Origin: Photobacterium sp. JCM 19050
Lineage (GTDB): Bacteria > Pseudomonadota > Gammaproteobacteria > Enterobacterales > Vibrionaceae
Reading direction: 5' to 3'
Assembly (NCBI GenBank): GCA_001310455.1
Contig: BAXG01000018.1
Span: forward strand, 32,114-96,113
Length of the DNA: 64,000 bases
The position numbers were made by a program, and so were the translations under genes. The stretch's first letter is position 1, and each line of letters begins with the position of its first letter. Positions 21,547-31,233 of the stretch are shown piece after piece. A model generated the notes under the pieces. That model had not been told where the DNA came from and made no database searches. It was given only the letters and a program-made list of their open reading frames with translations.

Positions 21547-23448
21547 TTATCTCAACGCATTAGACACTTCTTCAAGGCTGCTCGGATCGTCAATTGTCGA
21601 CGGCACGGTGTAACTCTCACCATCCGCAATCTGACGGAGAATCCGGCGCAGAATTTTTCCGGAGCGGGTTTTCGGTAAACGGCTCACTACCACTGCACGC
21701 TTGAAACAGGCCACCGCTCCTATCTGCTGCCGCACCTTTTCCACCAGCTCAGCCTCAATCGATCCGTTTTCTGAATGATAGCCGTCTTTCAACACTACCA
21801 GCCCGAGAGGCATCTGACCTTTCAGGTCATCATGAATCCCGATGACTGCACATTCCGCAACTGCTTCATGCCCGCCAACGACCTCTTCCATTTCACCCGT
21901 TGAAAGTCGATGTCCGGCAACGTTTATAACATCATCAATCCGGCCCATCACAAACAGGTAGCCATCTTCGTCGATATAGCCGCCATCGCCGGAGACATAA
22001 TATCCCGGAAACTGGCTAAGGTAGCCGGTTTCAAACCGGTCGTGGTTACGCCAGACCGTCGGCAAACAACTTGGCGGCATAGGGCGCTTAATCGCTATAT
22101 AGCCCTGCTGCCCGGCGGGAACCGGTTCGCCTGCTTCATTGAGCACTTCAACCTGGTAACCCGGTGTGGGTTTGGTAGAGGAGCCCGGTTTGATATCAAA
22201 AGATTCCACACCGAGCGGGTTCGATGAAATTGCCCAGCCGGTTTCTGTTTGCCACCAGTGGTCAACAACAGGCCGGCCGGTCTTTTCTTCTACCCACTCC
22301 AGTGTCGGCGGATCCAGACGCTCTCCGGCCATAAATATCTGCCGCAGAGAATCCATAGGAAATTGGTTCAGATGCTTCCCGTCCGGATCTTCTTTCTTGA
22401 TAGCCCTGAAAGCCGTTGGCGCAGAGAACAGAATCGAAACACCATACTCATCACAGACCCGCCAGAACGCGCCTGGGTCCGGTGTGCGAACCGGTTTGCC
22501 TTCAAACATGATGGTGGTACAGCCATGAATCAGGGGAGCGTAAACGATGTAGGAGTGCCCGACTACCCAACCTACGTCAGAGGCAGCCCAGTAAACTTCA
22601 CCCGGTGTCACATTATAAATGGCGTCCATGCTGTACTTCATGGCAACCGCATGCCCGCCATTGTCTCGCACGACTCCTTTCGGCTTGCCCGTGGTACCCG
22701 AGGTATAAAGAATATAGAGCGGATCCGTGGCGTTGACCGGTGTACACCCTACCGGCTCAGAATTGGCAAGCAGCGCCGACCAGTCTCGGTCTCTTTCATG
22801 GTCAAGCGAAGCCCGGCATTCATTACGTTGCCAGACCACTACATTGTCCGGTTTCCAGCGGCTGTCCATCACCGCTTTGTCCACCAAAGGTTTATAGGCG
22901 ATAACTTTTTCGATCTCTATCCCGCATGATGCCGTCAGCAATACCTTTGGCTCGGCATCTTCAATCCGCACCGCAAGTTCATGAGGCGCGAAGCCACCGA
23001 AAACCACCGAGTGAATCGCCCCAAGCCGGGCACAAGCCAGCATCGCAATGGCGGCTTCGGGAATCATTGGCATATAGATTACCACCCGGTCACCTTTGCC
23101 AACGCCAAGGTCTGCCAACATACCCGCGGTTTTTGCCACCTGATCTCTCAGGGCCAGGTAGCTGTAACGGGCTTTCTTTCCGGTTACCGGGGAGTCATAA
23201 ATCAGGGCAGTCTGGTCGGCTCGGCCATTTTCGACATGGTAGTCCAGAGCAAGGTAGGCGGTATTCATCTCGCCGTCAGCAAACCAGCGGTCTATACCGT
23301 TTTCATCTTTGGACAGGATGGTTTCCGGGAATTGGAACCACTCCAGCTTTTGCGCCTGTTGGCGCCAGAAATCTTCAGGGTGTTCTGCTGCAAAGCGAAA
23401 AGTTTCCTGATAATTCGCTCCTGCAGGTAGCGCGCGTGTAGATGGCAT
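21547..23448 (-). CDS. prpE: Propionate--CoA ligase PrpE
   Basis: Cytoplasmic adenylate-forming enzyme activating propionate to propionyl-CoA, the entry to the methylcitrate cycle. The AMP motif LYILYTSGTTGKPKGV, the GYYVSGDGGYIDEDGYLFVMGRIDD hinge region, HRLSTGEMEEV, and the catalytic lysine in KTRSGKILRR are present. I choose the ATG at 23448 over the one at 23502 because GAGGACGCTGTT precedes it; the protein is then 633 residues, matching PrpE (about 628). It is intact. Distinguishing it from acetyl-CoA synthetase rests on the PrpE-like C-terminus and on the prp neighbours. Confidence 0.92.
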   Translation of the reverse strand: MPSTRALPAGANYQETFRFAAEHPEDFWRQQAQKLEWFQFPETILSKDENGIDRWFADGEMNTAYLALDYHVENGRADQTALIYDSPVTGKKARYSYLALRDQVAKTAGMLADLGVGKGDRVVIYMPMIPEAAIAMLACARLGAIHSVVFGGFAPHELAVRIEDAEPKVLLTASCGIEIEKVIAYKPLVDKAVMDSRWKPDNVVVWQRNECRASLDHERDRDWSALLANSEPVGCTPVNATDPLYILYTSGTTGKPKGVVRDNGGHAVAMKYSMDAIYNVTPGEVYWAASDVGWVVGHSYIVYAPLIHGCTTIMFEGKPVRTPDPGAFWRVCDEYGVSILFSAPTAFRAIKKEDPDGKHLNQFPMDSLRQIFMAGERLDPPTLEWVEEKTGRPVVDHWWQTETGWAISSNPLGVESFDIKPGSSTKPTPGYQVEVLNEAGEPVPAGQQGYIAIKRPMPPSCLPTVWRNHDRFETGYLSQFPGYYVSGDGGYIDEDGYLFVMGRIDDVINVAGHRLSTGEMEEVVGGHEAVAECAVIGIHDDLKGQMPLGLVVLKDGYHSENGSIEAELVEKVRQQIGAVACFKRAVVVSRLPKTRSGKILRRILRQIADGESYTVPSTIDDPSSLEEVSNALR

Positions 23449-23563
23449 AACAGCGTCCTCATTGAAGTCCGGCCGGAATCCTTCTCCGGCCGGGATGTTC
23501 ATACCAAACAGACCAATCAGTTGATCTGAGGGGTATCAGGATGCGTCTGTAGCGCATTTTGTA

Positions 23564-25015
23564 TTAATTAATAGCAAACAGGTCCATAAACTCGTGAACC
23601 GGTGTCGCTTCCAACTTTTCCTGATCCAGACACAGGTCAAAGATCGTCTGACACGTACCCTGCGGGAAGCGGGTTTGCAGGTTACGCATAAACTTGCGCT
23701 CCAGCACCGGAATACCCTCTTCTCGACGGCGACGGTGGCCAATTGGGTACTCTACTTCCACTTTCTCTGTGCTCGAGCCGTCTTTGAAGAACACCTGGAT
23801 AGCATTGGCAATCGAACGCTTGTCTGACTCCAGGTACTCGGCGCTATAGCGCTTATCTTCCTGAATCACCATTTTCTCGCGAAGGACATCAATTCGCACA
23901 TCGCCTTTGTGGAAGCTGTCTTCATAGTGCTCAGCCACCAGATCCCCGTAGAGAAGCGGTACAGCAATCATGTACTGCAGGCAGTGATCACGGTCAGCCG
24001 GGTTTGCCAGATCCCCCACTTTGGAAATGATGCGGATAGCCGATTCGTGCGTGGTGACTTCGATGCGGTCAATCTCATCAACACGGTTTTTCACCGCATC
24101 GTGCAGGGTAACAGCACATTCCACAGCCGTCTGCGCATGGAATTCAGCCGGGAAGGAAATCTTGAATAACACGTTTTCCATTACATAGCTGTTAAACGGC
24201 TGGTTAACCTTGAAAGACTCACCTTTGAACAGCACATCGTAATAACCCCACTTCGGCGCAGTCAGTACGGAAGGCAGACCCATTTCACCTTTCATGGTGA
24301 TCATAGCAAGACGCACAGCACGGGATGTTGCATCACCTGCAGCCCAGGATTTACGTGACCCCGCGTTGGGTGCATGGCGGTATGTACGCAGTGAGCATCC
24401 GTCGACCCATGCCTGGGACAGCGCATCAACGATTTGATCACGGTTGCCACCGAGCATCTTGGTAACAACGGCGGTAGACGCCACGCGCACCAGCAATACG
24501 TGGTCAAGACCTACGCGGTTGTAGCTGTTTTCAAGTGCCAGTACACCCTGAATTTCATGGGCTTTGATCATCGCCGTCAGCACATCACGCATGGTAAGCG
24601 GCTGGTTACCCTGTGAAACCGCAACCCGGCTGAGGTAATCTGCGGTTGCCAGGATTCCGCCGAGGTTATCTGACGGGTGTCCCCACTCCGCTGCCAGCCA
24701 GGTGTCATTGAAATCGAGCCAGCGAATCATACAACCGATGTTAAACGCGGCCATTACCGGGTCCAGTTCATGGGACGTCCCAGGAACACGGGCACCATTT
24801 CGGACAGTCGTACCCGGAACAATCGGCCCCATATGTTTAGTGCACTCAGGAAAGCGCAGGGCAAGAAGGCCACACCCCAGCGTATCCATCAGGCAGTTAC
24901 GCGCTGTGTCATACGCCTCCTGAGAATTCACTTCCAGGGTATCAACATAATCTGCGACGGTGACAAGCAGTTCATCCGGCTGAGGGCGTTCATTCAAATC
25001 TACGTTGTTGCTCAT
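23564..25015 (-). CDS. prpD: 2-methylcitrate dehydratase PrpD
   Basis: MmgE/PrpD-family protein of 483 residues that dehydrates 2-methylcitrate to 2-methyl-cis-aconitate without an iron-sulfur cluster. Characteristic stretches are [21 protein letters not shown] near the start, [25 protein letters not shown], and [15 protein letters not shown]. It lies between prpC and prpE in the classical prpBCDE order. This is the PrpD route and not the AcnD/PrpF route that I associate with many Vibrio and Shewanella prp operons. Intact. Confidence 0.94.
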   Translation of the reverse strand: MSNNVDLNERPQPDELLVTVADYVDTLEVNSQEAYDTARNCLMDTLGCGLLALRFPECTKHMGPIVPGTTVRNGARVPGTSHELDPVMAAFNIGCMIRWLDFNDTWLAAEWGHPSDNLGGILATADYLSRVAVSQGNQPLTMRDVLTAMIKAHEIQGVLALENSYNRVGLDHVLLVRVASTAVVTKMLGGNRDQIVDALSQAWVDGCSLRTYRHAPNAGSRKSWAAGDATSRAVRLAMITMKGEMGLPSVLTAPKWGYYDVLFKGESFKVNQPFNSYVMENVLFKISFPAEFHAQTAVECAVTLHDAVKNRVDEIDRIEVTTHESAIRIISKVGDLANPADRDHCLQYMIAVPLLYGDLVAEHYEDSFHKGDVRIDVLREKMVIQEDKRYSAEYLESDKRSIANAIQVFFKDGSSTEKVEVEYPIGHRRRREEGIPVLERKFMRNLQTRFPQGTCQTIFDLCLDQEKLEATPVHEFMDLFAIN

Positions 25016-25066
25016 TCTTATCAGTCCTTTGTCTCTAAAGTCATTTCTGTTTGTTGTTGGCTGCGT

Positions 25067-26223
25067 TCAGTCACGCTCTTCAATAGGCACCCACGCCTGA
25101 TATTCGGGGCCGGTATAGTCAGCGCTCGGGCGGATGATCCGGTTGTTGGCTCGCTGCTCAAACACATGTGCTGCCCAGCCGGTTACGCGGCTCATCACGA
25201 AAATCGGTGTAAACAGCTTGGTCGGGATATCCATGAAGTGATAGGCCGAAGCATGGAAGAAGTCGGCATTAGGGAACAGCTTTTTCTCCCGCCACATAAC
25301 TTCTTCAACACGGACAGATACCGGGTACAGGCGCTCGTCGCTACATCCTCCGCCAGTTTCTCTGACCAGGCTTTGATAAGGGCATTACGCGGATCTGAAG
25401 TTCGGTAGATGGCGTGGCCAAAGCCCATCACTTTGGCTTTGTTGGCGAGCATATCCATCAGCTCGCGCTCCGCCTGATCCGGGTTGTCCCACTGTTCAAT
25501 CATGTCCATTGCCGCCTCGTTTGCACCACCATGTAATGGACCACGAAGCGTACCGATAGCACCGGTAATACAAGAATAAAGGTCTGAAAGCGTCGAAGCG
25601 CAGACACGGGCGGTAAAGGTGGACGCATTGAACTCATGCTCTGCATACAGAATCAGTGAGCAGTGCATAACGTTCTTGTGGAGTTCAGACGGTGTTTTGT
25701 CCGTCAGCATTTCCAGGAAATACCCACCCAGGGTGGTAAGCTCACTGGCTGCCGTGTTAATGCGCACTCCATCATGGCTGAAGCGGTACCAGTAACAAAT
25801 GATACCGGGCAGCTTGGCCAGCAGGCTGTCTGCAATATCTTCCTGCTGGGTAAAATCTTCTTCTTGCTGCAAGTTCCCTAACATAGAACAACCGGTGCGC
25901 ATCACATCCATCGGGTGCGCATCAGCCGGGATCTGTTCCAGCGCCGAGCAAAGGGGCTGAGGCAGGCCACGCAGTGCTTTGAGCTTGGTTTTGTAGCCAT
26001 CCAGTTCCTGCTGGTTTGGCAATTTCCCTTTCAGCAGCAGGTAAGCCACTTCTTCAAATTCAGCATGGGCAGCCAGTTCAGAAATGTCATATCCACGATA
26101 GGTAAGGCCACTGCCGGATTTGCCAACTGTACACAGTGCGGTTTCCCCTGCGCTCTGACCACGCAGCCCTGCACCTCCCAGTGCTTTTCCTTCTTTTTTA
26201 TCTGCTACGGCTGAGGTAGACAT
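25067..26223 (-). CDS. prpC: 2-methylcitrate synthase PrpC (frameshifted)
   Basis: Citrate-synthase family enzyme condensing propionyl-CoA with oxaloacetate. The GLTYRGYDISELA start, GLPQPLCSALEQIPADAHPMDVMRTGCSML and the catalytic region MGFGHAIYRTSDPR are typical of 2-methylcitrate synthases. The frame breaks at 25341: GATGTAGGCGACGAG has lost one G. Repair joins LAEDVGDERLYPVSVRVEEVMWREK and gives 385 residues, close to E. coli PrpC (389). prpB lies 93 bases upstream and prpD 51 bases downstream. Confidence 0.93.
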
Positions 26224-26316
26224 AGCGGACTCCTTGTATTCACGTTTTGGATTGAGGGTTTATTTTGTTATTGGTGCTTTTATTAAATGAATCGCAACTC
26301 TGGCGTATTGGTTTTG

Positions 26317-27183
26317 TTATTTGCCAAACAGCGCATCCAGTTTTTGTTCGTAATCGTGGTAATTAAGAAAATCGTAAAGGTCATTGCGGGTTTGCATGCT
26401 ATCCACCACATCCCTTTGGTGACCGTCGTTTAAAAGGTGTTGGTACACATTCAGCGCCGCGAGGTTCATCGCCCGGAATGCAGACAGCGGATACAGCACC
26501 ATATCGACCCCACACTCAGCCAATTCTTCGCAGCTGAACAGCGGTGTCTGCCCAAATTCAGTAATATTCGCCAGCACCGGCACCTTCACCGCTTTTACAA
26601 ACTGCTGGTATTGCTCCAGTGTGTGCATCGCCTCCGGGAAGATCATGTCTGCGCCGGCTTCAACACACGCCACTGCGCGTTCAATCGCCGCATCCATGCC
26701 ATCCACGGCCAAGGCATCGGTGCGGGCCATGATGACGAAATCCCTGTCGTTGCGCGCATCGACGGCTGCTTTTACCCTGTCGACCATTTCACCCTGACTG
26801 ACAATGGCTTTGTTCGGGCGATGACCACAGCGCTTTTGGGCTACCTGGTCTTCAATATGCACAGCCGCAGCGCCGGCTTTTTCCATTTCTCGGATTGACC
26901 GGGCAATGTTGAACGCACCACCGAAGCCGGTATCAATATCCACCAGCAAGGGCAATGAAGAAGCTGCAGTGATCCGGCGGACATCTTCCAGCACATCATT
27001 CAGTGAAGTCATTCCCAGATCAGGCAGGCCGTAAGAGGCATTGGCTACCCCGCCACCGGAGAGGTAAATGGCCTGGTGACCGGTTTTTTCGGCCATCATG
27101 GCACAGTAAGCATTAACGGTACCGACCACCTGCAAAGGGTGGTTGTCAGCAACCGCCTGTCGGAATTTGGCTCCGGGCGTCAT
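26317..27183 (-). CDS. prpB: Methylisocitrate lyase PrpB
   Basis: Cleaves 2-methylisocitrate to pyruvate and succinate. The isocitrate-lyase family active-site motif KRCGHRPNK is complete, with the metal-binding VDIDTGFGG and the substrate-gripping [18 protein letters not shown]. Length is 288 residues, standard. Its ATG overlaps the stop of the regulator gene (ATGA at 27180-27183), so the two are translationally coupled. Intact. Confidence 0.95.
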   Translation of the reverse strand: MTPGAKFRQAVADNHPLQVVGTVNAYCAMMAEKTGHQAIYLSGGGVANASYGLPDLGMTSLNDVLEDVRRITAASSLPLLVDIDTGFGGAFNIARSIREMEKAGAAAVHIEDQVAQKRCGHRPNKAIVSQGEMVDRVKAAVDARNDRDFVIMARTDALAVDGMDAAIERAVACVEAGADMIFPEAMHTLEQYQQFVKAVKVPVLANITEFGQTPLFSCEELAECGVDMVLYPLSAFRAMNLAALNVYQHLLNDGHQRDVVDSMQTRNDLYDFLNYHDYEQKLDALFGK

Positions 27184-27908
27184 GATGCTTTCTCCTTTTC
27201 ATCTTTGAGTTGTAATTCGATAAGTTGCCGGCTGCGCTGGATATGGCGGCGCATCAGCATTTCCGCGAGCTCTCCGTCCCTCTCACGAATGGCTTCTAGA
27301 ATATGAATGTGTTCTTTAAGGGCATTCACCGGACGTGAATGGGACCTCGGCGACTGGTAACGGTACATACGAAGTTGGTGGTACAGCTCATCGCACAACA
27401 GGCTGATAAGTTTTCGGTTACCACTGGCTTTGATAATTCGGTAATGGAAATCAAAGTCACCTTGTTGGTGAAAATATGAAGCACCGTCCACTTCCTGTAT
27501 ATGCTTGCTGTGCTTGTCGAGAAGTGTTGTAAGCGACTCGATTTCTGCATCTGACATGTTTTCACACGCCAGTCTTGCAGCCATGCCTTCAAGGCTTTCC
27601 CGTACGGCATAAATGTCACACAGTTGTTGAAGTGAAAGCGTAATAACCCTGGCACCGACGTGCGGGATACGCTCAACCAATCCAAGTGACTCCACCCGCA
27701 TCATCGCTTCACGAAGGGGCCCACGGCTGACACTGTATTTTTTTGCCAGCTCCGGTTCAGAAATCTTGCTTCCTGCCGGAAAATCCCCACACACAATGGC
27801 TTCTACCAGCCACTCGGTCAGGCTTGCCGATTTGGTCTGTTCCTTTGCATCCCCGGAAGCTGGCGATGTGTTTTGCTCATTTTTTGTGTCGACAATATGT
27901 GCATCCAT
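27180..27908 (-). CDS. GntR-family (FCD subfamily) regulator of the prp operon
   Basis: Transcription factor of 242 residues. The winged helix is at about residues 28-95 ([41 protein letters not shown]) and the FCD ligand-binding domain follows ([22 protein letters not shown] ... [16 protein letters not shown]). It heads and overlaps the prpBCDE genes, so it is the obvious local regulator. Palindromes of the ATTGTNGACAAT type lie at 27886-27896 (inside its first codons), 27989-28004 and 28023-28036. This resembles the GntR-type propionate regulator of Shewanella and Vibrio, sometimes named PrpR or PrpQ, not the sigma-54 PrpR of E. coli. Intact. Confidence 0.9.
   Translation of the reverse strand: MDAHIVDTKNEQNTSPASGDAKEQTKSASLTEWLVEAIVCGDFPAGSKISEPELAKKYSVSRGPLREAMMRVESLGLVERIPHVGARVITLSLQQLCDIYAVRESLEGMAARLACENMSDAEIESLTTLLDKHSKHIQEVDGASYFHQQGDFDFHYRIIKASGNRKLISLLCDELYHQLRMYRYQSPRSHSRPVNALKEHIHILEAIRERDGELAEMLMRRHIQRSRQLIELQLKDEKEKAS
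27886..27896. promoter_or_regulatory. Candidate GntR operator 1 (within first codons of gntR)
   Basis: GTGTCGACAAT is a one-mismatch version of the TTGTCGACAAT palindrome found twice upstream. Binding here would block or tune expression of the operon head. A weaker partial match lies at 27929-27941. Confidence 0.55.
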
Positions 27909-27988
27909 ACCCTAAACCGAAATCAAATGTGTCAACAATGTTGTTTTCTTGTATATAAAATAGCCATCAGATTGATGCTTTTCAAGCC

Positions 27989-28004
27989 ATATTGTAGACA
28001 ATAT
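27989..28004. promoter_or_regulatory. Candidate GntR operator 2
   Basis: ATATTGTAGACAATAT is a near-perfect 16-base palindrome (perfect arms ATATTG and CAATAT), 81 bases upstream of the regulator start. Confidence 0.7.
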
Positions 28005-28022
28005 GAATAAGACCTTAGTCTA

Positions 28023-28036
28023 GATTGTCGACAATC
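28023..28036. promoter_or_regulatory. Candidate GntR operator 3
   Basis: GATTGTCGACAATC is a perfect 14-base palindrome, centred about 33 bases from operator 2, roughly three helical turns away. Confidence 0.72.
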
Positions 28037-28353
28037 CCACGTATTCGTTCAGGGAACACAGGGTTAAGTAGAGACCGGAAATCGGTTAAGCGTTGGAGAT
28101 TTAAGAAAGTTAGATGAAGTTTGTCGCTTGCAATAACTCGCTGATGGATAACCCTGGTTCAACTGTGGTATGTTCTCTTCTCATCTGCGATATTTGGTTG
28201 ATAAAACGTCGACATAACCAAGGATCGGGGTCGCAGTGTCGCCTTCATTCCGCGTCAGCTCATACCCTGCTCCAGAAAAATAAGTCGAAACTTCCAACCA
28301 GTTAACCGGCCACTCCGGCTGGCTCGCATCTGTCTACCTTCTCGGAAAATCAC
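28037..28353. other. Intergenic region between the prp regulator and the ABC exporter
   Basis: Divergent control region of gntR-prpBCDE (minus) and the ABC exporter gene (plus). A plus-strand open frame at 28114-28305 has no ribosome-binding site or recognisable product. Nothing else was identified. Confidence 0.5.
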
Positions 28354-30210
28354 ATGCTATTTAAACGTTTCGAAAGCCTGACGTCTGCTTTCCCTCCGGA
28401 GCAGCCTACGCAGCCACCCGAAGGGATATTTGCCTTTTGTCGTCATTACACCAAGGGCTTTGAAAAACCATTGCTGGCGATGACCATTCTTGGCGCCATC
28501 ATCGCCATGCTGGAAGTCTCGTTGTTTGGCTTTATGGGCCAAATGGTGGACTGGCTGTCAAACCACGACAAGGCAACATTCCTTGCAGAGGAAGGGTGGA
28601 CGCTGTTTGGCTGGAGTGTCCTTATTCTGGTGGGCATTCCAATCTTGCTGCTGATTCACAACCTGCTGGTTCACCAGACGCTTCTGGGTAACTACCCGAT
28701 GGCTATTCGCTGGCTGGCACACCGGTTCCTGCTGCGCCAGAGCGTAAGCTTCTATCAGGATGAGTTTTCCGGGCGTATCGCCACCAAAGTGATGCAAACT
28801 GCGTTGGCAGTGCGCGAATCCGTGATGAAACTGGCCGATGTCGCGGTCTATATCTCGGTCTATTTTCTCTCTATGTTGGTGATGATCGGCAGTGCCGATT
28901 TACGCCTGATGTTGCCGCTGTTGCTTTGGCTTTTCGCCTATATCGGCATCCAGCTATATTTTGTGCCGCGCCTGAAAGCCGTTTCCCAGGAGCAGGCTGA
29001 TGCCCGCGCCACCATGACCGGACGGATTGTCGACAGCTACACCAACATCAATACCGTTAAGCTCTTCTCACACACTGCCAGGGAATCAGACTACGCCGAA
29101 GAAGGCATGAAAGGATTCCTCGATACCGTTCACCGCCAGATGCGCCTGGTAACCGCATTTTCAATGAGTGTGGAGTTTACCAACTACGTTCTGGTGTTTG
29201 CGATTTCCGGCATTTCAATCTGGCTGTGGCTCCATGATGCTATTTCCATTGGTGCTATTGCCGTTGCTGTGAGCCTTGCGCTTCGTATCAACGGTATGTC
29301 CCACTGGATCATGTGGGAAGTGGGTGCGCTGTTTGAAAACCTCGGTACTGTCGTAGACGGCATGAAAACGCTCGCCAAGCCGGTTGCCATTGAAGACAAG
29401 CCGGAAGCCACCGACATGCAGGTGACTGATGGTAACATCCACTTTAAAGACATCAGCTTCCATTACGGAGAGAAAAAAGGCGTGATTGATCACCTGGACC
29501 TGAATATCAAGCCGGGTGAGAAAGTGGGCCTGGTTGGGCGTTCCGGCGCAGGAAAGTCGACGCTGGTTAACCTGCTTTTGCGTTTCCACGATGTTGAAAA
29601 AGGCAGTGTACTGATTGACGGCCAAAATGTATCCGACGTAACACAGGACTCTCTGCGGGCACAAATTGGCATGGTGACCCAGGATACCTCCCTGCTGCAC
29701 CGCTCTATCCGGGAGAACATCCTTTACGGCCGCCCTGATGCCACAGAGGAAGAACTGCTGACAGCCAGCCACCGAGCTCATGCGCATGAGTTTATTAACG
29801 ACCTCACCGATCCTTTCGGCAACAGCGGTTATGATGCCCAGGTCGGTGAGCGCGGCGTGAAGCTCTCGGGTGGTCAGCGCCAACGTATTGCCATTGCCCG
29901 TGCACTATTGAAAGACGCTCCAATACTGGTACTGGACGAAGCGACATCCGCGCTGGACTCAGAGGTCGAGGCCGCTATTCAGGAAAGCCTCTATCAATTG
30001 ATGGAAGGTAAAACGGTGATTGCCATCGCCCACCGACTCTCTACCATCGCCCAGATGGATCGTCTGGTCGTCCTCGATCAGGGCCGGATTGTAGAACAAG
30101 GCACCCATCAGGAATTAGTGGAAGGTTGTGGTATCTACGCCCAGCTTTGGGCTCACCAGACCGGTGGCTATATTGGCTGTGAAGACGAGCAGGAAAAACA
30201 GAGCGCCTGA
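28354..30210 (+). CDS. ABC exporter, fused permease and ATPase
   Basis: Inner-membrane half-transporter of 618 residues, expected to act as a homodimer. Six helices span about residues 38-330; the ATPase domain has Walker A VGRSGAGKST, signature VKLSGGQRQRIAIARALL, Walker B ILVLDEATSALDSE and switch IAIAHRLSTI. The layout is MsbA/multidrug-like. It is intact, alone in its transcript, and ends in a strong terminator. The long N-terminal cytoplasmic lead (about 35 residues, proline-rich) is seen in this branch. Substrate unknown: lipid, drug or peptide export are all possible. Confidence 0.9.
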   Translation: MLFKRFESLTSAFPPEQPTQPPEGIFAFCRHYTKGFEKPLLAMTILGAIIAMLEVSLFGFMGQMVDWLSNHDKATFLAEEGWTLFGWSVLILVGIPILLLIHNLLVHQTLLGNYPMAIRWLAHRFLLRQSVSFYQDEFSGRIATKVMQTALAVRESVMKLADVAVYISVYFLSMLVMIGSADLRLMLPLLLWLFAYIGIQLYFVPRLKAVSQEQADARATMTGRIVDSYTNINTVKLFSHTARESDYAEEGMKGFLDTVHRQMRLVTAFSMSVEFTNYVLVFAISGISIWLWLHDAISIGAIAVAVSLALRINGMSHWIMWEVGALFENLGTVVDGMKTLAKPVAIEDKPEATDMQVTDGNIHFKDISFHYGEKKGVIDHLDLNIKPGEKVGLVGRSGAGKSTLVNLLLRFHDVEKGSVLIDGQNVSDVTQDSLRAQIGMVTQDTSLLHRSIRENILYGRPDATEEELLTASHRAHAHEFINDLTDPFGNSGYDAQVGERGVKLSGGQRQRIAIARALLKDAPILVLDEATSALDSEVEAAIQESLYQLMEGKTVIAIAHRLSTIAQMDRLVVLDQGRIVEQGTHQELVEGCGIYAQLWAHQTGGYIGCEDEQEKQSA

Positions 30211-30228
30211 TTGGCGGACTAAGTGACT

Positions 30229-30258
30229 AAGGGGTAGCAAGTGCTACCCCTTTTTATT
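30229..30258 (+). terminator. Intrinsic terminator of the ABC exporter gene
   Basis: AAGGGGTAGCA pairs with TGCTACCCCTT and is followed by TTTATTT. It also faces the end of the PEP-CTERM-like gene on the minus strand. Confidence 0.88.
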
Positions 30259-30267
30259 TCAAAGGCA

Positions 30268-30885
30268 TTAACTCCGGACTCTACGCCGGGCAAACATCAG
30301 ACCGGCCAGCCCAAGCACAAATACGACGATGATGCCCGGCTCACTCACCGAGGAGGGCGGCAACCGGCAGGTATTTTGGTTAAGTACCCGCGTGGTGTAA
30401 GTGCCATCAAGGTTACCTGACAACACGCAATTGATGTTAATCAGCGTATCGTTATTCGGTTCTGGCCCGTTAAACTCATATTGCAGCGTATTCACACCAA
30501 AAGAGTTGTCGACATAATAAGGGCCAAACTGCCCTACCGTCAGGCCATTATTCCCTATCACCGCGACATAATCCCCCACCGGATAGTTAGCAATTTTCGG
30601 CTCTGCACCGACCGTAAGGTCAGATGCAAATACATTGCTGAACGTCCCGTCATCAAGGTAGATCACCATATCCAGATCGGAACCAAGAATCGGTGTTATA
30701 TCGTTTGCCTGAATAAAATTCGTATTGGGACCAACGCCTGTAAAGGAAAAAAACCAGAGGTCAACCGTGGTATTCACGCCGTCAGATTCCAGTGCATCCG
30801 CTTCCAGAAACACTGCCTTAACCGGCATTGAAAACAGTAAAAAAAGAGAAAAAAGAAAATGAATTGGAGATAGCCGCGCGTTCAT
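30268..30885 (-). CDS. Secreted protein with PEP-CTERM-like sorting tail
   Basis: Protein of 205 residues I do not recognise by family. It has an N-terminal signal peptide (MNARLSPIHFLFSLFLLFSMPVKA), a beta-rich middle with two cysteines near the end (NCVLSG...NTCRLPP), and a C-terminal tripartite tail: SEPG, a hydrophobic helix (IIVVFVLGLAGLMFA) and RRRVRS. That tail matches the PEP-CTERM signal processed by exosortase in exopolysaccharide-producing bacteria. No exosortase is seen in this window. It stands alone, converging on the ABC exporter gene. Intact. Confidence 0.8.
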   Translation of the reverse strand: MNARLSPIHFLFSLFLLFSMPVKAVFLEADALESDGVNTTVDLWFFSFTGVGPNTNFIQANDITPILGSDLDMVIYLDDGTFSNVFASDLTVGAEPKIANYPVGDYVAVIGNNGLTVGQFGPYYVDNSFGVNTLQYEFNGPEPNNDTLININCVLSGNLDGTYTTRVLNQNTCRLPPSSVSEPGIIVVFVLGLAGLMFARRRVRS

Positions 30886-31233
30886 GGTTCACCGTCCTGG
30901 GCAATTGGATGCACCAAAAGGAATGCTTGCTAGTGCAATGAAAGGAGTATGGGAACGCAAGGAATATGCCGTGATCCCAGTGAATTGATAACTCGCCAGT
31001 TTTGAATTTTTGGTCAGTGAAAAAAAACAATGCTGTAAAAAATACTGACAACCCTGCGTTCGCACCTGTACTTATAAAAGGGAACAGCCATTCCTTCAGG
31101 TATTTTCCTTGAATTGAACGCACTGAAATCACTCTGAATGACGCACCTTGAGGTGGTTTGGGTATAACAGCATTGCAAGTATTTCCCGGTTTTTCCGTTC
31201 TTCTTTTTTAAGGAATCAAACGGAGAACAAAAA
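30886..31233. other. Intergenic region holding repeat B copy 2
   Basis: Between two divergent genes. The 90-base repeat at 31077-31166 fills much of it. The plus-strand gene at 31234 has GGAG upstream (AAACGGAGAACAAAAA). An open frame on the minus strand here runs through the repeat and is not believable. Confidence 0.6.
31077..31166 (-). repeat. Dispersed intergenic repeat, family B, copy 2
   Basis: Reverse complement of 7464-7553 with no difference found over 90 bases. It sits 67 bases upstream of the MipA-type gene, so it may affect that promoter. Confidence 0.88.

Noticed and set aside
22249..23441. Long plus-strand open frames opposite prpE
   Set aside because: Antisense shadows caused by the codon bias of prpE; no coding features of their own.
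28114..28305. Plus-strand open frame of 63 codons between the prp regulator and the ABC exporter gene
   Set aside because: No ribosome-binding site, no recognisable product and a position in a divergent control region.
30818..31132. Minus-strand open frame of 104 codons upstream of the PEP-CTERM-like gene
   Set aside because: It runs through the 90-base repeat and the promoter region; the shared peptide simply reflects the repeat.
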